The notes under the pieces are model-generated. The model saw only the letters and a program-made list of their open reading frames with translations. It had not been told where the DNA came from and ran no database searches. A DNA stretch of 64,000 nucleotides from Pelomonas sp. Root1217. Lineage in GTDB: Bacteria > Pseudomonadota > Gammaproteobacteria > Burkholderiales > Burkholderiaceae_C. A program made the position numbers and the translations under genes. The DNA lies in NCBI RefSeq assembly GCF_001425705.1, contig NZ_LMDC01000001.1, forward strand, positions 744,001 through 808,000. The letters run 5' to 3'. Shown here one piece after another: positions 20,511-29,047 of this stretch; position 1 is the first letter of the stretch; the number at the start of each line of letters is the position of its first letter.

Positions 20511-20573
20511 GGGGCGCTCCTCGGCTCCTGGATGTGCCGACCCACGAATGCTGCGGGCCCGCTCCACAGGCTT

Positions 20574-20596
20574 ATCGGCCGATGAAGCCCGGGCTT
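20574..20596. promoter_or_regulatory. Two adjacent perfect palindromes upstream of the pilin operon
   Basis: ATCGGCCGAT (20574-20583) and AAGCCCGGGCTT (20585-20596) are perfect palindromes separated by one base, in the 108-bp gap between the patatin-like gene stop and the DUF4402 start. They may be operator half-sites for the pilin operon or hairpins between the two genes. No T-tract follows on either strand, so a rho-independent terminator is unlikely. Confidence 0.4.
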
Positions 20597-20618
20597 GACC
20601 GGCATTTCGTTGCCCCGC

Positions 20619-22814
20619 TCACCAGCTCGGCCCCAGCAGCAGGTAGGCCGCCGTCTCACCGCCCCGCGTCGTGCCGAGCGCCAGGTAGAACGGCCCGAAA
20701 CGCGTGTCCACGCTGAGAAAACCGCTGGCGGCCTGCTTCCAGCCGCTGCTGGGTATGTTGGACAGCTTGAGGCCCGCGCCGGCGCCGATGGCACCCGTCT
20801 CCAGCGAGAAACCGATGCGCACCGCGCCGCCGAGGCCGACGGGCATCTCGCCGATGCGCCGCGCCATGACGACGCGCAGCAGGGCCATGTTTTCGCCCAC
20901 CAGCGACGCATCGGGCGTGCCCGACAGGCGCAGATAGCCCCCGAGGGAGCGCGCCTGGCCGCGTTCGGCGTGGGCGAACTCGCCGTAGAGCTGGCCGGCC
21001 CACTCGCCGAGGCGAAAGGCCGACAAGCCGATCAGCGAGGCGTTGATGACGCTGGCCTCGCCGCGCGGCTGCAGCCATTCGATGCGCGCCGTCGTCCACT
21101 GGCCGCGGCTGGGGAAGGCGAGGGAGTCCAGCGAGTCGGTGTGCAGTTCCAGGTATTGCTGGCCATAGCTCTGCGAGCGGCGACTGCCCTCGGGGACGAC
21201 GGGCAGCACCACCTCGTCACTGGCACGCAGGCGGCCGACGCCAAGCCGCAGGTCGCCCAGGCCGGCGATGCGATGGCCGAGTTCCAGCTGCGCGCTGGTC
21301 AGACTGCTGGACAGGCGCAGCGCGCGCTGGCCCTGGTCGAAGACATCGTTGCTGCCGGCCGTGTAGGCGAGCTTGGCGCTGGCGAACCAGCGCGAGCCCG
21401 GGCCGAGTGGCTGGTAGAACTCGGTGTTGAGGCCGCGCGAGGAGCCGATGCGGGCGACCGAGCGCAGCTCCGCGCCCCAGGGGTTGAGCCAGTTGGCGAC
21501 GTGCATGGCCACCAGCGAATAACTGTTGGCGTCGGCGAAGTTGCTGTACAGCTCCAGGCCGAAGCGCACGCGGCTGGCGGCCCAGTCGGCTTCGGTGAGC
21601 TTGAACTCGACGCTGCGCCGTCCGTCGCGGTCGTCGATCTCGGTCTCGATGCGCTCGAAGTCGCCGGTGCCGTCCAGCCGCTCGACGGCCCGGGTCAGGT
21701 CGGCGCGGCCTACGGTGTCGCCCGGCTGCAGGGCCAGTTCGGCCCGCAGCGCCTCGGCGTTGACCCGCTGAGCGCCGGTGATCTTCAGCTCGGCCAGCGG
21801 CAGGGCGCTCAATGCGGACTCGGGCGGGCCGAGGCGGCGGGCCTGCAGGGTCGCATGGGCGGCAGGCGCGGCCAGTGCCGCCAGCCGCTCGCCGGCGGCC
21901 AGGGCCGCGCGCCGGCCGGTGGCCATGGCCTCGTCGGCGCGGTAGAAGTCCATGAAGCCCATGCCGGGCAGGTCGGGGTCGATGACGATGTCCTGCGGCT
22001 GCAGTTCGCGCAGCGAGCGCTGCACGTTCTGCTCGGTCAGGATCTGCAGCATCTGGTTGGCCACCATGACGGCGCTGCTGATCTCGCGGTCTTCGAGCAG
22101 CGGCGTGCCGACGTTGACGGCGATGACGATGTCGGCGCCAAGCTGGCGGGCCAGGTCGACCGGTAGGTTGCGCACCAGGCCGCCGTCCACCAGCGGCCGA
22201 CCGTTGACGCGCAGCGGCGCGAACACGCCCGGCACGGCCATGGAGGCACGCAAGGCTTCAAACAGCGGCGTGTCGGCCTGGTCCAGCATCGCGCCGGAGA
22301 GCAGATCGGTCGCGACCGCGCGAAACGGGATGGGCAGCTTGCGCAGCGGGTCGTCGGCGCGCGTGGCCGGAATCAGCGAGGACAGCGTCGCCTCCAACTG
22401 GCCGTTGGCGGCCGCGCCGCCGGGCAGCATGGCGCCCCGCTGCGGCGTGAAGCCGAACTCGATGCGCGAGGGCAGGCGTTCGTCGTCCTCGCGGCGGCGG
22501 ATGGACAGGCGCTCGCGCGCCGGCCGGTCGGCCAGGATGGCGTTCCAGTTCGCACTCTTCACCAAGACCTCGAGCTCATCCAGGCTGCGGCCCGAGGCAT
22601 AGGCGCCGCCGACCACCGCACCCATGCTGGTGCCGACGATGAGGTCCACCGGCACCTGCATCTCTTCCAGCACGCGCAGCACGCCGATATGGGCCAGGCC
22701 GCGGGCGCCGCCGCCGGACAGCACGAGGCCGATCTTGGGGCGCTGAGCGGGAGAGGGTTCGGCGGCCAGCACGGAGCCGGCGATCAGGCAGCAAAGAAGG
22801 AGCAGGCGTTTCAT
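20619..22814 (-). CDS. Patatin-like phospholipase, type Vd autotransporter (PlpD-like)
   Basis: 731 residues. Signal peptide MKRLLLLCCLIAGSVLA; patatin domain with oxyanion loop SGGGARG (33-39), nucleophile Ser63 in GTSMG and Asp210 in DGG, the Ser-Asp dyad of lipolytic acyl hydrolases. A POTRA-like segment follows (LAELKITGAQRVNAEALRAEL, about 315 onward), then a long C-terminal beta-barrel of the Omp85 superfamily ending in TAAYLLLGPSW. This domain order defines type Vd secretion, in which the lipase is displayed or released at the cell surface. It is on the same strand as, and 108 bp upstream of, the pilin operon. Confidence 0.88.
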   Translation of the reverse strand: MKRLLLLCCLIAGSVLAAEPSPAQRPKIGLVLSGGGARGLAHIGVLRVLEEMQVPVDLIVGTSMGAVVGGAYASGRSLDELEVLVKSANWNAILADRPARERLSIRRREDDERLPSRIEFGFTPQRGAMLPGGAAANGQLEATLSSLIPATRADDPLRKLPIPFRAVATDLLSGAMLDQADTPLFEALRASMAVPGVFAPLRVNGRPLVDGGLVRNLPVDLARQLGADIVIAVNVGTPLLEDREISSAVMVANQMLQILTEQNVQRSLRELQPQDIVIDPDLPGMGFMDFYRADEAMATGRRAALAAGERLAALAAPAAHATLQARRLGPPESALSALPLAELKITGAQRVNAEALRAELALQPGDTVGRADLTRAVERLDGTGDFERIETEIDDRDGRRSVEFKLTEADWAASRVRFGLELYSNFADANSYSLVAMHVANWLNPWGAELRSVARIGSSRGLNTEFYQPLGPGSRWFASAKLAYTAGSNDVFDQGQRALRLSSSLTSAQLELGHRIAGLGDLRLGVGRLRASDEVVLPVVPEGSRRSQSYGQQYLELHTDSLDSLAFPSRGQWTTARIEWLQPRGEASVINASLIGLSAFRLGEWAGQLYGEFAHAERGQARSLGGYLRLSGTPDASLVGENMALLRVVMARRIGEMPVGLGGAVRIGFSLETGAIGAGAGLKLSNIPSSGWKQAASGFLSVDTRFGPFYLALGTTRGGETAAYLLLGPSW

Positions 22815-22836
22815 GGCGGCCCGCACCATAGCAGCG

Positions 22837-23547
22837 TCAGCGCAGGCCGAACTCCGCGAGCTCGCCTTGGCGGCGCAGCTTCTGGATGGCCTGGTGCAGC
22901 TTGTCCACCGGCTCCTGCGGCGTACCAAGGTGGCAGGCCACATAGGCTTCCACGCGGCGCAGTGTCAGGACGTTCTTGACAGGCGCACCGCCCTCGGCGC
23001 GGATCACGGGTTCTGCAGCGAGTTCGTTGGCGAACCAGAAGTCAACTCGCCGCGCCTGCAGCATGCGCAGGGCCGACACGGAGTTGCTGGCCTCCTGGGC
23101 GGCGATGCCCTGCTCGCGCAGTGATGCGGCGGGAGTGGACTCGCGCTGCACGACAACGCCGCGGCCGCGCAGGTCCTGCAGGCCGTGCGGGACCTGGGTC
23201 TCATCGGCGCGGGCATAGATGACCAGGGCGCCACTGGCCAGCGGACCTGCCCAGTGAAAGGCGGCCTCGCGCTCGGGTGTGCGGGACAGGCCCACCGCAC
23301 AACTGCCGGGCGTGCTGCTGGCGGTCGCCAGTGCGCGCGGGATGGGCATGGCCAGAATGCCGAGCTGCAGGCCGCTGGCCCGGCCGAGCTTGGCGAGCAG
23401 CTCGGCGCCGGGGCCGCTGACGGTGCCATCAGCGGCCACGTCGAACAGGCCGGGGTTGGGAAAGACCAGCAGCTGGAGCTGCTGCGCCTGGGCCGTGCCG
23501 CAGAGCAGCGCAAGCAACACAAGCAGATGCCGCATGCTGAATCTCAT
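22837..23547 (-). CDS. Periplasmic solute-binding family 3-like protein
   Basis: 236 residues; signal peptide MRFSMRHLLVLLALLCGTAQA. The mature domain has the two-lobed amino-acid-binding-protein layout: LLVFPNPGLFDVAADGTVSGPGAELLAKLG, then CAVGLSRTPEREAAFHWAGPL and DLRGRGVVVQRESTPAASL. No ABC permease or ATPase is adjacent, so it may be a stand-alone binding protein or sensor rather than a transporter component. ATG 23535 (MRHLL) is an alternative start. The stop lies 22 bp from the patatin gene start, so the two may be co-transcribed. Confidence 0.78.
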   Translation of the reverse strand: MRFSMRHLLVLLALLCGTAQAQQLQLLVFPNPGLFDVAADGTVSGPGAELLAKLGRASGLQLGILAMPIPRALATASSTPGSCAVGLSRTPEREAAFHWAGPLASGALVIYARADETQVPHGLQDLRGRGVVVQRESTPAASLREQGIAAQEASNSVSALRMLQARRVDFWFANELAAEPVIRAEGGAPVKNVLTLRRVEAYVACHLGTPQEPVDKLHQAIQKLRRQGELAEFGLR

Positions 23548-23614
23548 TCCCCTCCCTTAGATGAAACTGCCCCTCGTCTGATCGCGCCTCGCTGAACGCG
23601 GGCGCGCCCAGCCG

Positions 23615-23658
23615 GTCCCCCGCGGGGACGGCGATGCTCGCGGCATTGAGCCGCGAGC
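23615..23658. repeat. Two strong adjacent hairpins in the divergent intergenic region
   Basis: GTCCCC-cgc-GGGGAC at 23615-23629, and GCTCGCGGC-attga-GCCGCGAGC at 23636-23658. The second extends outward: GGCGATG on the left pairs with CATCGCC on the right around a 2-nt bulge (to 23666). They lie between the divergent binding-protein and ispF genes, about 130-175 bp upstream of ispF. No T-tract follows on either strand. The role is unknown; a repeat-element remnant or leader structure is possible. Confidence 0.5.
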
Positions 23659-23790
23659 ACATCGCCAGCCGGGCCAGCTTGGGAGCGGCCCGGCGCTCGG
23701 CCCGAAATACCCAGCTACGTCGCTGCGAATCGTCCGAGGCGCGCGCAGGGTAGCGCGTGGCCGCGCCCCTGTCTCCCCGACAATGCCCTC

Positions 23791-24291
23791 ATGACCATCC
23801 CGAACGCCTTAACCTCCTTGCGCATCGGCGAAGGCTGGGACACGCACCAGCTCGTCACCAGCCGCCCGCTGATCCTGGGCGGCATCACCGTCCCGCACAC
23901 GCATGGCCTGCTCGGGCATTCGGATGCCGACGCGCTGGCGCATGCCGTCACCGACGCCCTGCTCGGCGCCGCGGCGCTGGGGGACATCGGCGGGCTCTTC
24001 CCCGACACGGCCGTCGAGTTCAAGGGCGCTGACTCGATGGTGCTGCTGGCCGAGGCTTACCGACGTGTTCGCGAGGCGGGCTGGCAGCTCGTCAATCTGG
24101 ACACGACCATCATTGCCCAGGCACCCAAGATGGCGCCGCACATCCCGGCCATGCGCGCGCGGCTTGCCGAGGTGCTGGGCGTGGACATCGGCCAGATCAA
24201 TGTGAAGGCCAAGACGGCCGAGAAGATGGGGCCGGTGGGCGAGGGGCGGGCGATCGAGGCGCGCGCCGTGTGCCTGCTCGCGGTGGGCTGA
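23791..24291 (+). CDS. ispF: 2-C-methyl-D-erythritol 2,4-cyclodiphosphate synthase
   Basis: 166 residues. Cyclises CDP-ME 2-phosphate with release of CMP in the MEP isoprenoid pathway. The zinc ligands of the GWDTHQL motif (Asp17, His19) and the later [30 protein letters not shown] segment are intact, as is [14 protein letters not shown] in the cyclodiphosphate/CMP pocket. The homotrimeric cytoplasmic enzyme is usually encoded beside ispD; here 8.7 kb of mostly surface genes intervene. Confidence 0.97.
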   Translation: MTIPNALTSLRIGEGWDTHQLVTSRPLILGGITVPHTHGLLGHSDADALAHAVTDALLGAAALGDIGGLFPDTAVEFKGADSMVLLAEAYRRVREAGWQLVNLDTTIIAQAPKMAPHIPAMRARLAEVLGVDIGQINVKAKTAEKMGPVGEGRAIEARAVCLLAVG

Positions 24292-24352
24292 TTCAGTCCA
24301 CGCCGACGGCACCGATACAGCAGGCCCCGGAGTCTGGGCGCGCTAGATTGGT

Positions 24353-25681
24353 TCAGGCCGCCTGCAGCTTCAGCACCGTGATCAGGCCGCCACCCTGCGC
24401 ATTGCTGATGGACAGCGTGCCGCCCAGGCGCTGCACTGATTTCTCGACGATGGCCAAACCGAGACCGGCACCGCTGGCAGCGGTGCGGGCAGCGTCGCCG
24501 CGGTAGAAGGGCACGGTGAGGCGCTGCAGGCGGTCGGGCGGCACGCCGGGGCCATGGTCACGCACGCGCAGCTCCACCCACGAGCCCTGGCGTGCCGCGC
24601 TCACGTCCACGCGCGCCGGCTCGCCTTCCGCATGGCCATAGCGGCGCGCGTTCTCGAACAGGTTGAGCAGCACGCGGCCCAGCTCGGTGTCGTCGACGAA
24701 GACCTTGAGGGCCTCGCTGACCTGCACGCGGAAACGGATCTGGTCGGGATCGCGGAAGCCCTGCACCTCGCGCTCGACGACATCCGTCAGCCGCGTCTCG
24801 CGCAGCTGCGTCTCGTTGGGCCGCGCGTAGTCCATGAACTTGCTGATGATGGCGTCGAGCTGGTCGATGTCCTGGGCCATGAAGTGACGCGCCTGCTCGT
24901 CATTGACGCTCATCTCGGTTTCCAGCCGCAACCGCGCCAGCGGCGTGCGCAGGTCATGCGAAATGCCGGCCAGCATGACGGCACGGTCCTCCTCCAGCTT
25001 GGCCAGTTCGCGCGCCATGCGGTTGAAGCCCATGTTGACCTCGCGGATCTCGCTGGTCATCGTGTTCTCGTCCAGGCGCGAGTCGTACTCACCATCCCGG
25101 ATGCGGCCGGCGGCTTCCGCCAGCTCGCGCAGCGGCTGGTTGATGAGGCGGGCGATCAGCGCCGAGCCGACGACGGTGGCCAGCAGCGCGATGACCACCC
25201 ACCACCAGTTGCTGGCCAGGGAGATGGACAGCGGCGTTGCGCTGGTGCGCAGCCAGAAGGCGTCCTCGCCGACGACATACCGCACCCACAGGCCTGACAC
25301 ATCGTTGACGTTGCGCGCGACGACCGTATCCGGCCCGAGCGTGTTGCGCAGTTCGGCGGCGAGCTGCTTGGCGAAGGGGCTGGTGTCATAGGGGAGCCAG
25401 CGGTCGCTGGTCTCAGCCACGCGCACCTGCACCGTGTCGCCACGCGACATCGAGCTGATGACGGCCACGCGGTTGATCGGGTCGGTGTGCTCCAGCGCGA
25501 TGCGGCTGAGCTTGACGAGGCCAGCCAACTGCTCGGCAGACTCCAGCGCGCGCGGCTGGGCCTCCAGCAGCTTGAAGGTGTACTGCCAGGCCAGCACCGC
25601 ACCGGCCAGCAGCAGGGCCAGCCAGGCGAAGGTGCGCCAGAAGAGGTTGAGCGCGAGATGCGGACGGGCCATGAAAGACAT
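24353..25681 (-). CDS. EnvZ-like sensor histidine kinase
   Basis: 442 residues: TM1 (about 13-33), a ~120-residue periplasmic domain, TM2 (NWWWVVIALLATVVGSALIARLI, about 158-180), HAMP linker (NQPLRELAEAAGRIRDGEYD), H-box GISHDLRTPLARLR with His242, then N (LLNLFENARRYG), G1 (DHGPGVP) and G2 (GLGLAIVEKSVQRLGG) boxes. The sequence resembles the EnvZ/RisS-type kinases paired with OmpR in Burkholderiales. It lies downstream of the regulator gene on the same strand, separated by a ~99-bp gap filled by an inverted repeat. ATG 25681 is used; ATG 25672 is an alternative. Confidence 0.9.
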   Translation of the reverse strand: MSFMARPHLALNLFWRTFAWLALLLAGAVLAWQYTFKLLEAQPRALESAEQLAGLVKLSRIALEHTDPINRVAVISSMSRGDTVQVRVAETSDRWLPYDTSPFAKQLAAELRNTLGPDTVVARNVNDVSGLWVRYVVGEDAFWLRTSATPLSISLASNWWWVVIALLATVVGSALIARLINQPLRELAEAAGRIRDGEYDSRLDENTMTSEIREVNMGFNRMARELAKLEEDRAVMLAGISHDLRTPLARLRLETEMSVNDEQARHFMAQDIDQLDAIISKFMDYARPNETQLRETRLTDVVEREVQGFRDPDQIRFRVQVSEALKVFVDDTELGRVLLNLFENARRYGHAEGEPARVDVSAARQGSWVELRVRDHGPGVPPDRLQRLTVPFYRGDAARTAASGAGLGLAIVEKSVQRLGGTLSISNAQGGGLITVLKLQAA

Positions 25682-25685
25682 TCAG

Positions 25686-25766
25686 ATGCAACCACAGAGG
25701 CACAGAGACACGGAGAAAGTCAGCTTGAGGGCTGTTCTCAGTGCCTCAGTGTCTCTGTGGTTGCAT
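25686..25766. repeat. Inverted repeat of the ACAGAG-type between regulator and kinase genes
   Basis: ATGCAACCACAGAG at 25686-25699 pairs perfectly with 25753-25766. The match continues inward for another 18 nt with about 14 identities, giving a ~32-bp imperfect stem and a loop of about 17 nt. The arms are built of degenerate CACAGAG/CACTGAG hexamers, the style of a dispersed repeat seen in many unrelated bacterial genomes. It fills almost the whole intergenic space of the operon and would form a hairpin in the shared mRNA. Confidence 0.7.
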
Positions 25767-25780
25767 TTAGTTGGATGGCC

Positions 25781-26515
25781 TCAGCTGTTCTCGTCTGGGA
25801 CGAACACGTAGCCCACGCCCCACACGGTCTGGATATAGCGCGGCTGGGCCGGGTCGGCCTCCAGCATCTTGCGCAGCCGCGAGATCTGCACGTCCAGGCT
25901 GCGATCGAACGGCTCGAACTCGCGGCCGCGAGCCAACTGGGCCAGCTTGTCGCGCGAGAGCGGCTGGCGCGGGTGGCGCACCAGCGTCTTGAGCATGGAG
26001 AACTCGCCGGTCGTCAGCGGCAGTTGCTCGCCATTCTTGGTCAGGCGGCGCAGGGCCAGGTCGAATTCGAAAGGCCCGAAGGTGACCGTCATCGGCTCCT
26101 TGCTCGGGGCGCCCGGGGCCTCCGGTGGCGGGCGGCGGCGCAGCACGGCATTGATGCGTGCCAGCAATTCGCGCGGGTTGAATGGCTTGGCCAGGTAGTC
26201 GTCGGCACCCACCTCCAGGCCGACGATGCGGTCCACGTCCTCGACCTTGGCCGTCAGCATGATGATGGGCGTCTGGTCGTTGGCGGCACGCAGGCGGCGG
26301 CAGATGGTCAGGCCGTCTTCGCCAGGCAGCATCAGGTCCAGCACGATGAGATCCACCGTCTCGCGGGTGAGCTGCTTGTTCAGCGCCCGGCTGTCTTCGG
26401 CGAGCAGTACTTCGAAGCCTTCTTGGGTCAGATAGCGCCGGAGCAGATCGCGGATGCGGGCGTCGTCATCGACGACGAGGATTCGGTTGGGACGGGGTGT
26501 CGCGCTGCTGTTCAT
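25781..26515 (-). CDS. ompR: OmpR-family response regulator
   Basis: 244 residues: receiver with the acidic DDD (16-18) and phosphorylated Asp60 in VLDLMLPGEDGL, conserved Lys in LAKPFNPREL, and a C-terminal winged helix (FDRSLDVQISRLRKMLEAD, YIQTVWGVGYVF). It closely resembles OmpR itself, so the symbol is a family-level call. ATG 26515 is chosen; the frame runs on to 26587, but the extra segment lacks conserved residues. It is the first gene of the two-gene operon with the EnvZ-like kinase and divergent from the SIMPL gene, so the 139 bp between them hold both promoters. Confidence 0.92.
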   Translation of the reverse strand: MNSSATPRPNRILVVDDDARIRDLLRRYLTQEGFEVLLAEDSRALNKQLTRETVDLIVLDLMLPGEDGLTICRRLRAANDQTPIIMLTAKVEDVDRIVGLEVGADDYLAKPFNPRELLARINAVLRRRPPPEAPGAPSKEPMTVTFGPFEFDLALRRLTKNGEQLPLTTGEFSMLKTLVRHPRQPLSRDKLAQLARGREFEPFDRSLDVQISRLRKMLEADPAQPRYIQTVWGVGYVFVPDENS

Positions 26516-26654
26516 CGCGTTTCCTGAATTTGTAACAGCGGCATTGTGAGCAGGTTTTGAAACCCTGCTTTGTAGGACATCACGCACAGGTTACAGCTCG
26601 TTGCCAACTACCCCGGCTAAGCTGGGCTTTCCCTCCTTGCAAAGAGATTTCCCC

Positions 26655-27347
26655 ATGCGCGCTGTCCTCGTCCTCACCAGCCTTGCATTGACCCTGTCTG
26701 CCCATGCAGCCACGGAGGGGCCGCCGCGCGAGCGGCTGAGCCTGTCGGCCAGCGCCAGCGCCGAGGTGACGCGTGATGTGCTGGGCATTGCCTTCTCGAC
26801 GACACGCGAAGGTGCCGACGCCGCGGGCGTGCAGACGGCGTTGAAACAGGCCCTGGACGCTGCCTTGGCCGAAGCGCGCAAGGTGGCCAAGCCGGGTCAG
26901 GTCGATGTGCAGACGGGCGGCTTTTCGCTCTACCCGCGCCACGACCCCAAGACCGGCAAGCTCAGCGGCTGGCAAGGCAGCGCCGAGCTGCTGGTCGAGG
27001 GGCGGGATGCATCGGCCATCGCTCAGCTGACGGCGCGCATCAACACACTGAGCATCGCCCGCGTCGGCTACAGCCTGTCGCGCGAGGCGCGCGAGAAGGC
27101 CGAGGCCGATATCACCGCCCAGGCGATTGCGCGCTACCGCGCCAGGGCGGCGGACTACGCCAGGCAGTTCGGCTATGGAAGCTATGTCGTCGGTGAAGTC
27201 AGCATCAACAGCGACGAAGCCGGGCCGCGCCCGATGATGGGCGTGATGCGCATGAAGGCCGAGGCCGCCGACATGGCCCTGCCGACCGAAGCCGGCAAGG
27301 CGACCGTGACGGTGAATGTCAGCGGTTCAGTGCAGCTGACGAAATGA
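26655..27347 (+). CDS. SIMPL (DUF541) domain periplasmic protein
   Basis: 230 residues; signal peptide MRAVLVLTSLALTLSAHA. The body fits the SIMPL/DUF541 family: LSLSASASAEVTRDVLGIAFST at the start, a ~200-residue alpha/beta region, and the closing VTVNVSGSVQLTK. Members such as YggE are periplasmic or outer-membrane associated and linked to oxidative stress; the function here is not established. Its TGA (27345-27347) and the stop of the convergent bdhA (27348-27350) together form the palindrome TGATCA, so the two genes abut with no spacer and no terminator. Confidence 0.87.
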   Translation: MRAVLVLTSLALTLSAHAATEGPPRERLSLSASASAEVTRDVLGIAFSTTREGADAAGVQTALKQALDAALAEARKVAKPGQVDVQTGGFSLYPRHDPKTGKLSGWQGSAELLVEGRDASAIAQLTARINTLSIARVGYSLSREAREKAEADITAQAIARYRARAADYARQFGYGSYVVGEVSINSDEAGPRPMMGVMRMKAEAADMALPTEAGKATVTVNVSGSVQLTK

Positions 27348-28118
27348 TCAAACGGCCGTCCAGCCGCCGTCCATCGCCCAGGCCTGGCCACGCACGTTGA
27401 TGGCGGCGTCCGAACACAGGAACACGGTCAGGGCGCCGAGCTCGTCTGGCGTCGTGAACTGCAGCGAGGGCTGCTTCTCGGCCAGCAGGCGGCGCTTGGC
27501 TTCGTCGTTGCTCACGCCGTCCTTTGCGGCCAGCGCGTCGACCTGCTTCTGCACCAGCGGCGTCAGCACCCAGCCGGGGCAGATGGCGTTGACGGTGACC
27601 GGCGATGTCGCCGTCTCCAGCGCGATGCTCTTGGTGAAACCGACCAGGCCGTGCTTGGCGGCCACATAGGCCGACTTCTGTGCCGATGCCACCAGGCCGT
27701 GGGCCGAGGCCACATTGATGATGCGGCCCCAGTTCTTCTTCAGCATGCCGGGCAGGGCCAGGCGGGTGGTGTGGAAGGCGGAGGAGAGGTTGATCGCGAT
27801 GATGGCGTCCCACTTCTCTACGGGGAAGTCCTGCACCGGCGCTACATGCTGGATGCCGGCGTTGTTGACGAGGATGTCGATGCCGCCGAACTCGGCGTCG
27901 GCGTAGGCCACCATGGCGGCGATGTCTGCCGGCTTGCTCATGTCGGCGCCGTGATAGCCCACCTTGACGCCCAGCGCGGCCACCTCGGCCTTGGGGCCTT
28001 CGACGTCGCCGAAGCCGTTCAGGATCAGGTTGGCGCCTTCGCGCGCCAGTGCGAGGGCCACGCCCAGGCCGATGCCGCTGGTGGAGCCCGTGACGAGGGC
28101 GGTCTTGCCTTTCAACAT
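27348..28118 (-). CDS. bdhA: 3-hydroxybutyrate dehydrogenase
   Basis: 256-residue short-chain dehydrogenase interconverting 3-hydroxybutyrate and acetoacetate with NAD, the step after depolymerisation of polyhydroxybutyrate. Cofactor motif TGSTSGIG (10-17), NNAG (85-88), and catalytic Ser138, Tyr151 and Lys155 (YVAAK) are all present, with PGWVLTPLVQKQVDALA in the substrate loop as in BdhA proteins. Length and the C terminus (GGWTAV) fit the family. The PHB regulator phaR is 3.5 kb away, so the cell is likely a PHB producer. Confidence 0.92.
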   Translation of the reverse strand: MLKGKTALVTGSTSGIGLGVALALAREGANLILNGFGDVEGPKAEVAALGVKVGYHGADMSKPADIAAMVAYADAEFGGIDILVNNAGIQHVAPVQDFPVEKWDAIIAINLSSAFHTTRLALPGMLKKNWGRIINVASAHGLVASAQKSAYVAAKHGLVGFTKSIALETATSPVTVNAICPGWVLTPLVQKQVDALAAKDGVSNDEAKRRLLAEKQPSLQFTTPDELGALTVFLCSDAAINVRGQAWAMDGGWTAV

Positions 28119-28165
28119 GATGGGAATCCTCTTGGGTTGCTAGGATGACTCGAAAGGATTGCATC

Positions 28166-29047
28166 ATGACCCAGCCTCAACTGCGCTTCGTCAATTGCCT
28201 GGACAGCACCGGCCTGCACCGGATGGCTTACTGGGAGTGGGCCGGCCCGAGCGCCGACGCGCCGGTGCTGGTCTGCGTGCATGGCCTGTCAAGGCAGGGG
28301 CGTGACTTCGATGCCCTGGCTCGCGCCATGGGCGACCGTTACCGCGTCATCAGCCCCGATGTCGTCGGCCGCGGCCGCTCCGACTGGCTGCGCCAGCCCG
28401 CTGGCTATCAAATTCCGGGTTATGTCTCCGACATGGTGGCGCTGTTGGCGCGGCTGGACGTGGAGCAGGTCGACTGGGTCGGCACCTCCATGGGCGGCTT
28501 GATCGGCCTGGGCCTGGCTTCGCTGCCGCGGCCCGACGGGGTGGCGAGCCCGATCCGCCGCCTGGTGCTCAACGACGTCGGCCCGGCCATCCGCATCGAG
28601 GCCCTGCAACGCATCGGCAGCTATCTCGGCAAGGCGATGCGTTTCAAATCGCTGGAAGAGGGCGCCGCCTATCTGCGCAGCATCTCGGAGGGCTTTGGCC
28701 CGCACACCGACGAGGAATGGCTGGCCTTGTCCGAGCCGCTGTTCCGCCAGGAGGGCGGCGAGTGGAGATCGCACTACGACCCGGCCATCGCGCTGCCCTT
28801 CGCGGCCGTGACGCCCGAGCTTGTGGCTGCGGGCGAGGCCGCGCTCTGGGCCGCCTATGACCAGCTGCGCTGCCCGACGCTCTTGATCCGCGGCGCCGAG
28901 TCCGACCTGCTCAGTGCCGAGACGGCGCGCGCCATGACGCAACGCGGCCCGAGCGCCCGCCTGGTCGAGTTGCCCGGCATCGGCCATGCGCCCACCTTGA
29001 TTCACGCCAACCAGATCGCCGTCGTGAGGGATTTCCTCAGTTCATGA
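28166..29047 (+). CDS. Alpha/beta hydrolase
   Basis: 293 residues. Alpha/beta-hydrolase features: oxyanion HG (39-40), nucleophile elbow GTSMGG with Ser108, acid in RGAESDLL, and catalytic His in GIGHAPTL near the C terminus. The substrate is unknown. ATG 28166 has AAAGGA 8 nt upstream; an ATG at 28145 is less likely. Its stop overlaps the relA start in ATGA (29044-29047), so the two genes are translationally coupled. Confidence 0.87.
   Translation: MTQPQLRFVNCLDSTGLHRMAYWEWAGPSADAPVLVCVHGLSRQGRDFDALARAMGDRYRVISPDVVGRGRSDWLRQPAGYQIPGYVSDMVALLARLDVEQVDWVGTSMGGLIGLGLASLPRPDGVASPIRRLVLNDVGPAIRIEALQRIGSYLGKAMRFKSLEEGAAYLRSISEGFGPHTDEEWLALSEPLFRQEGGEWRSHYDPAIALPFAAVTPELVAAGEAALWAAYDQLRCPTLLIRGAESDLLSAETARAMTQRGPSARLVELPGIGHAPTLIHANQIAVVRDFLSS

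Noticed and set aside
20511..20618. Possible cyclic-di-GMP-type riboswitch upstream of the pilin operon
   Set aside because: The minus-strand leader is GC-rich and structured, but the conserved purine core and tetraloop receptor of that class are absent; only two simple palindromes remain.
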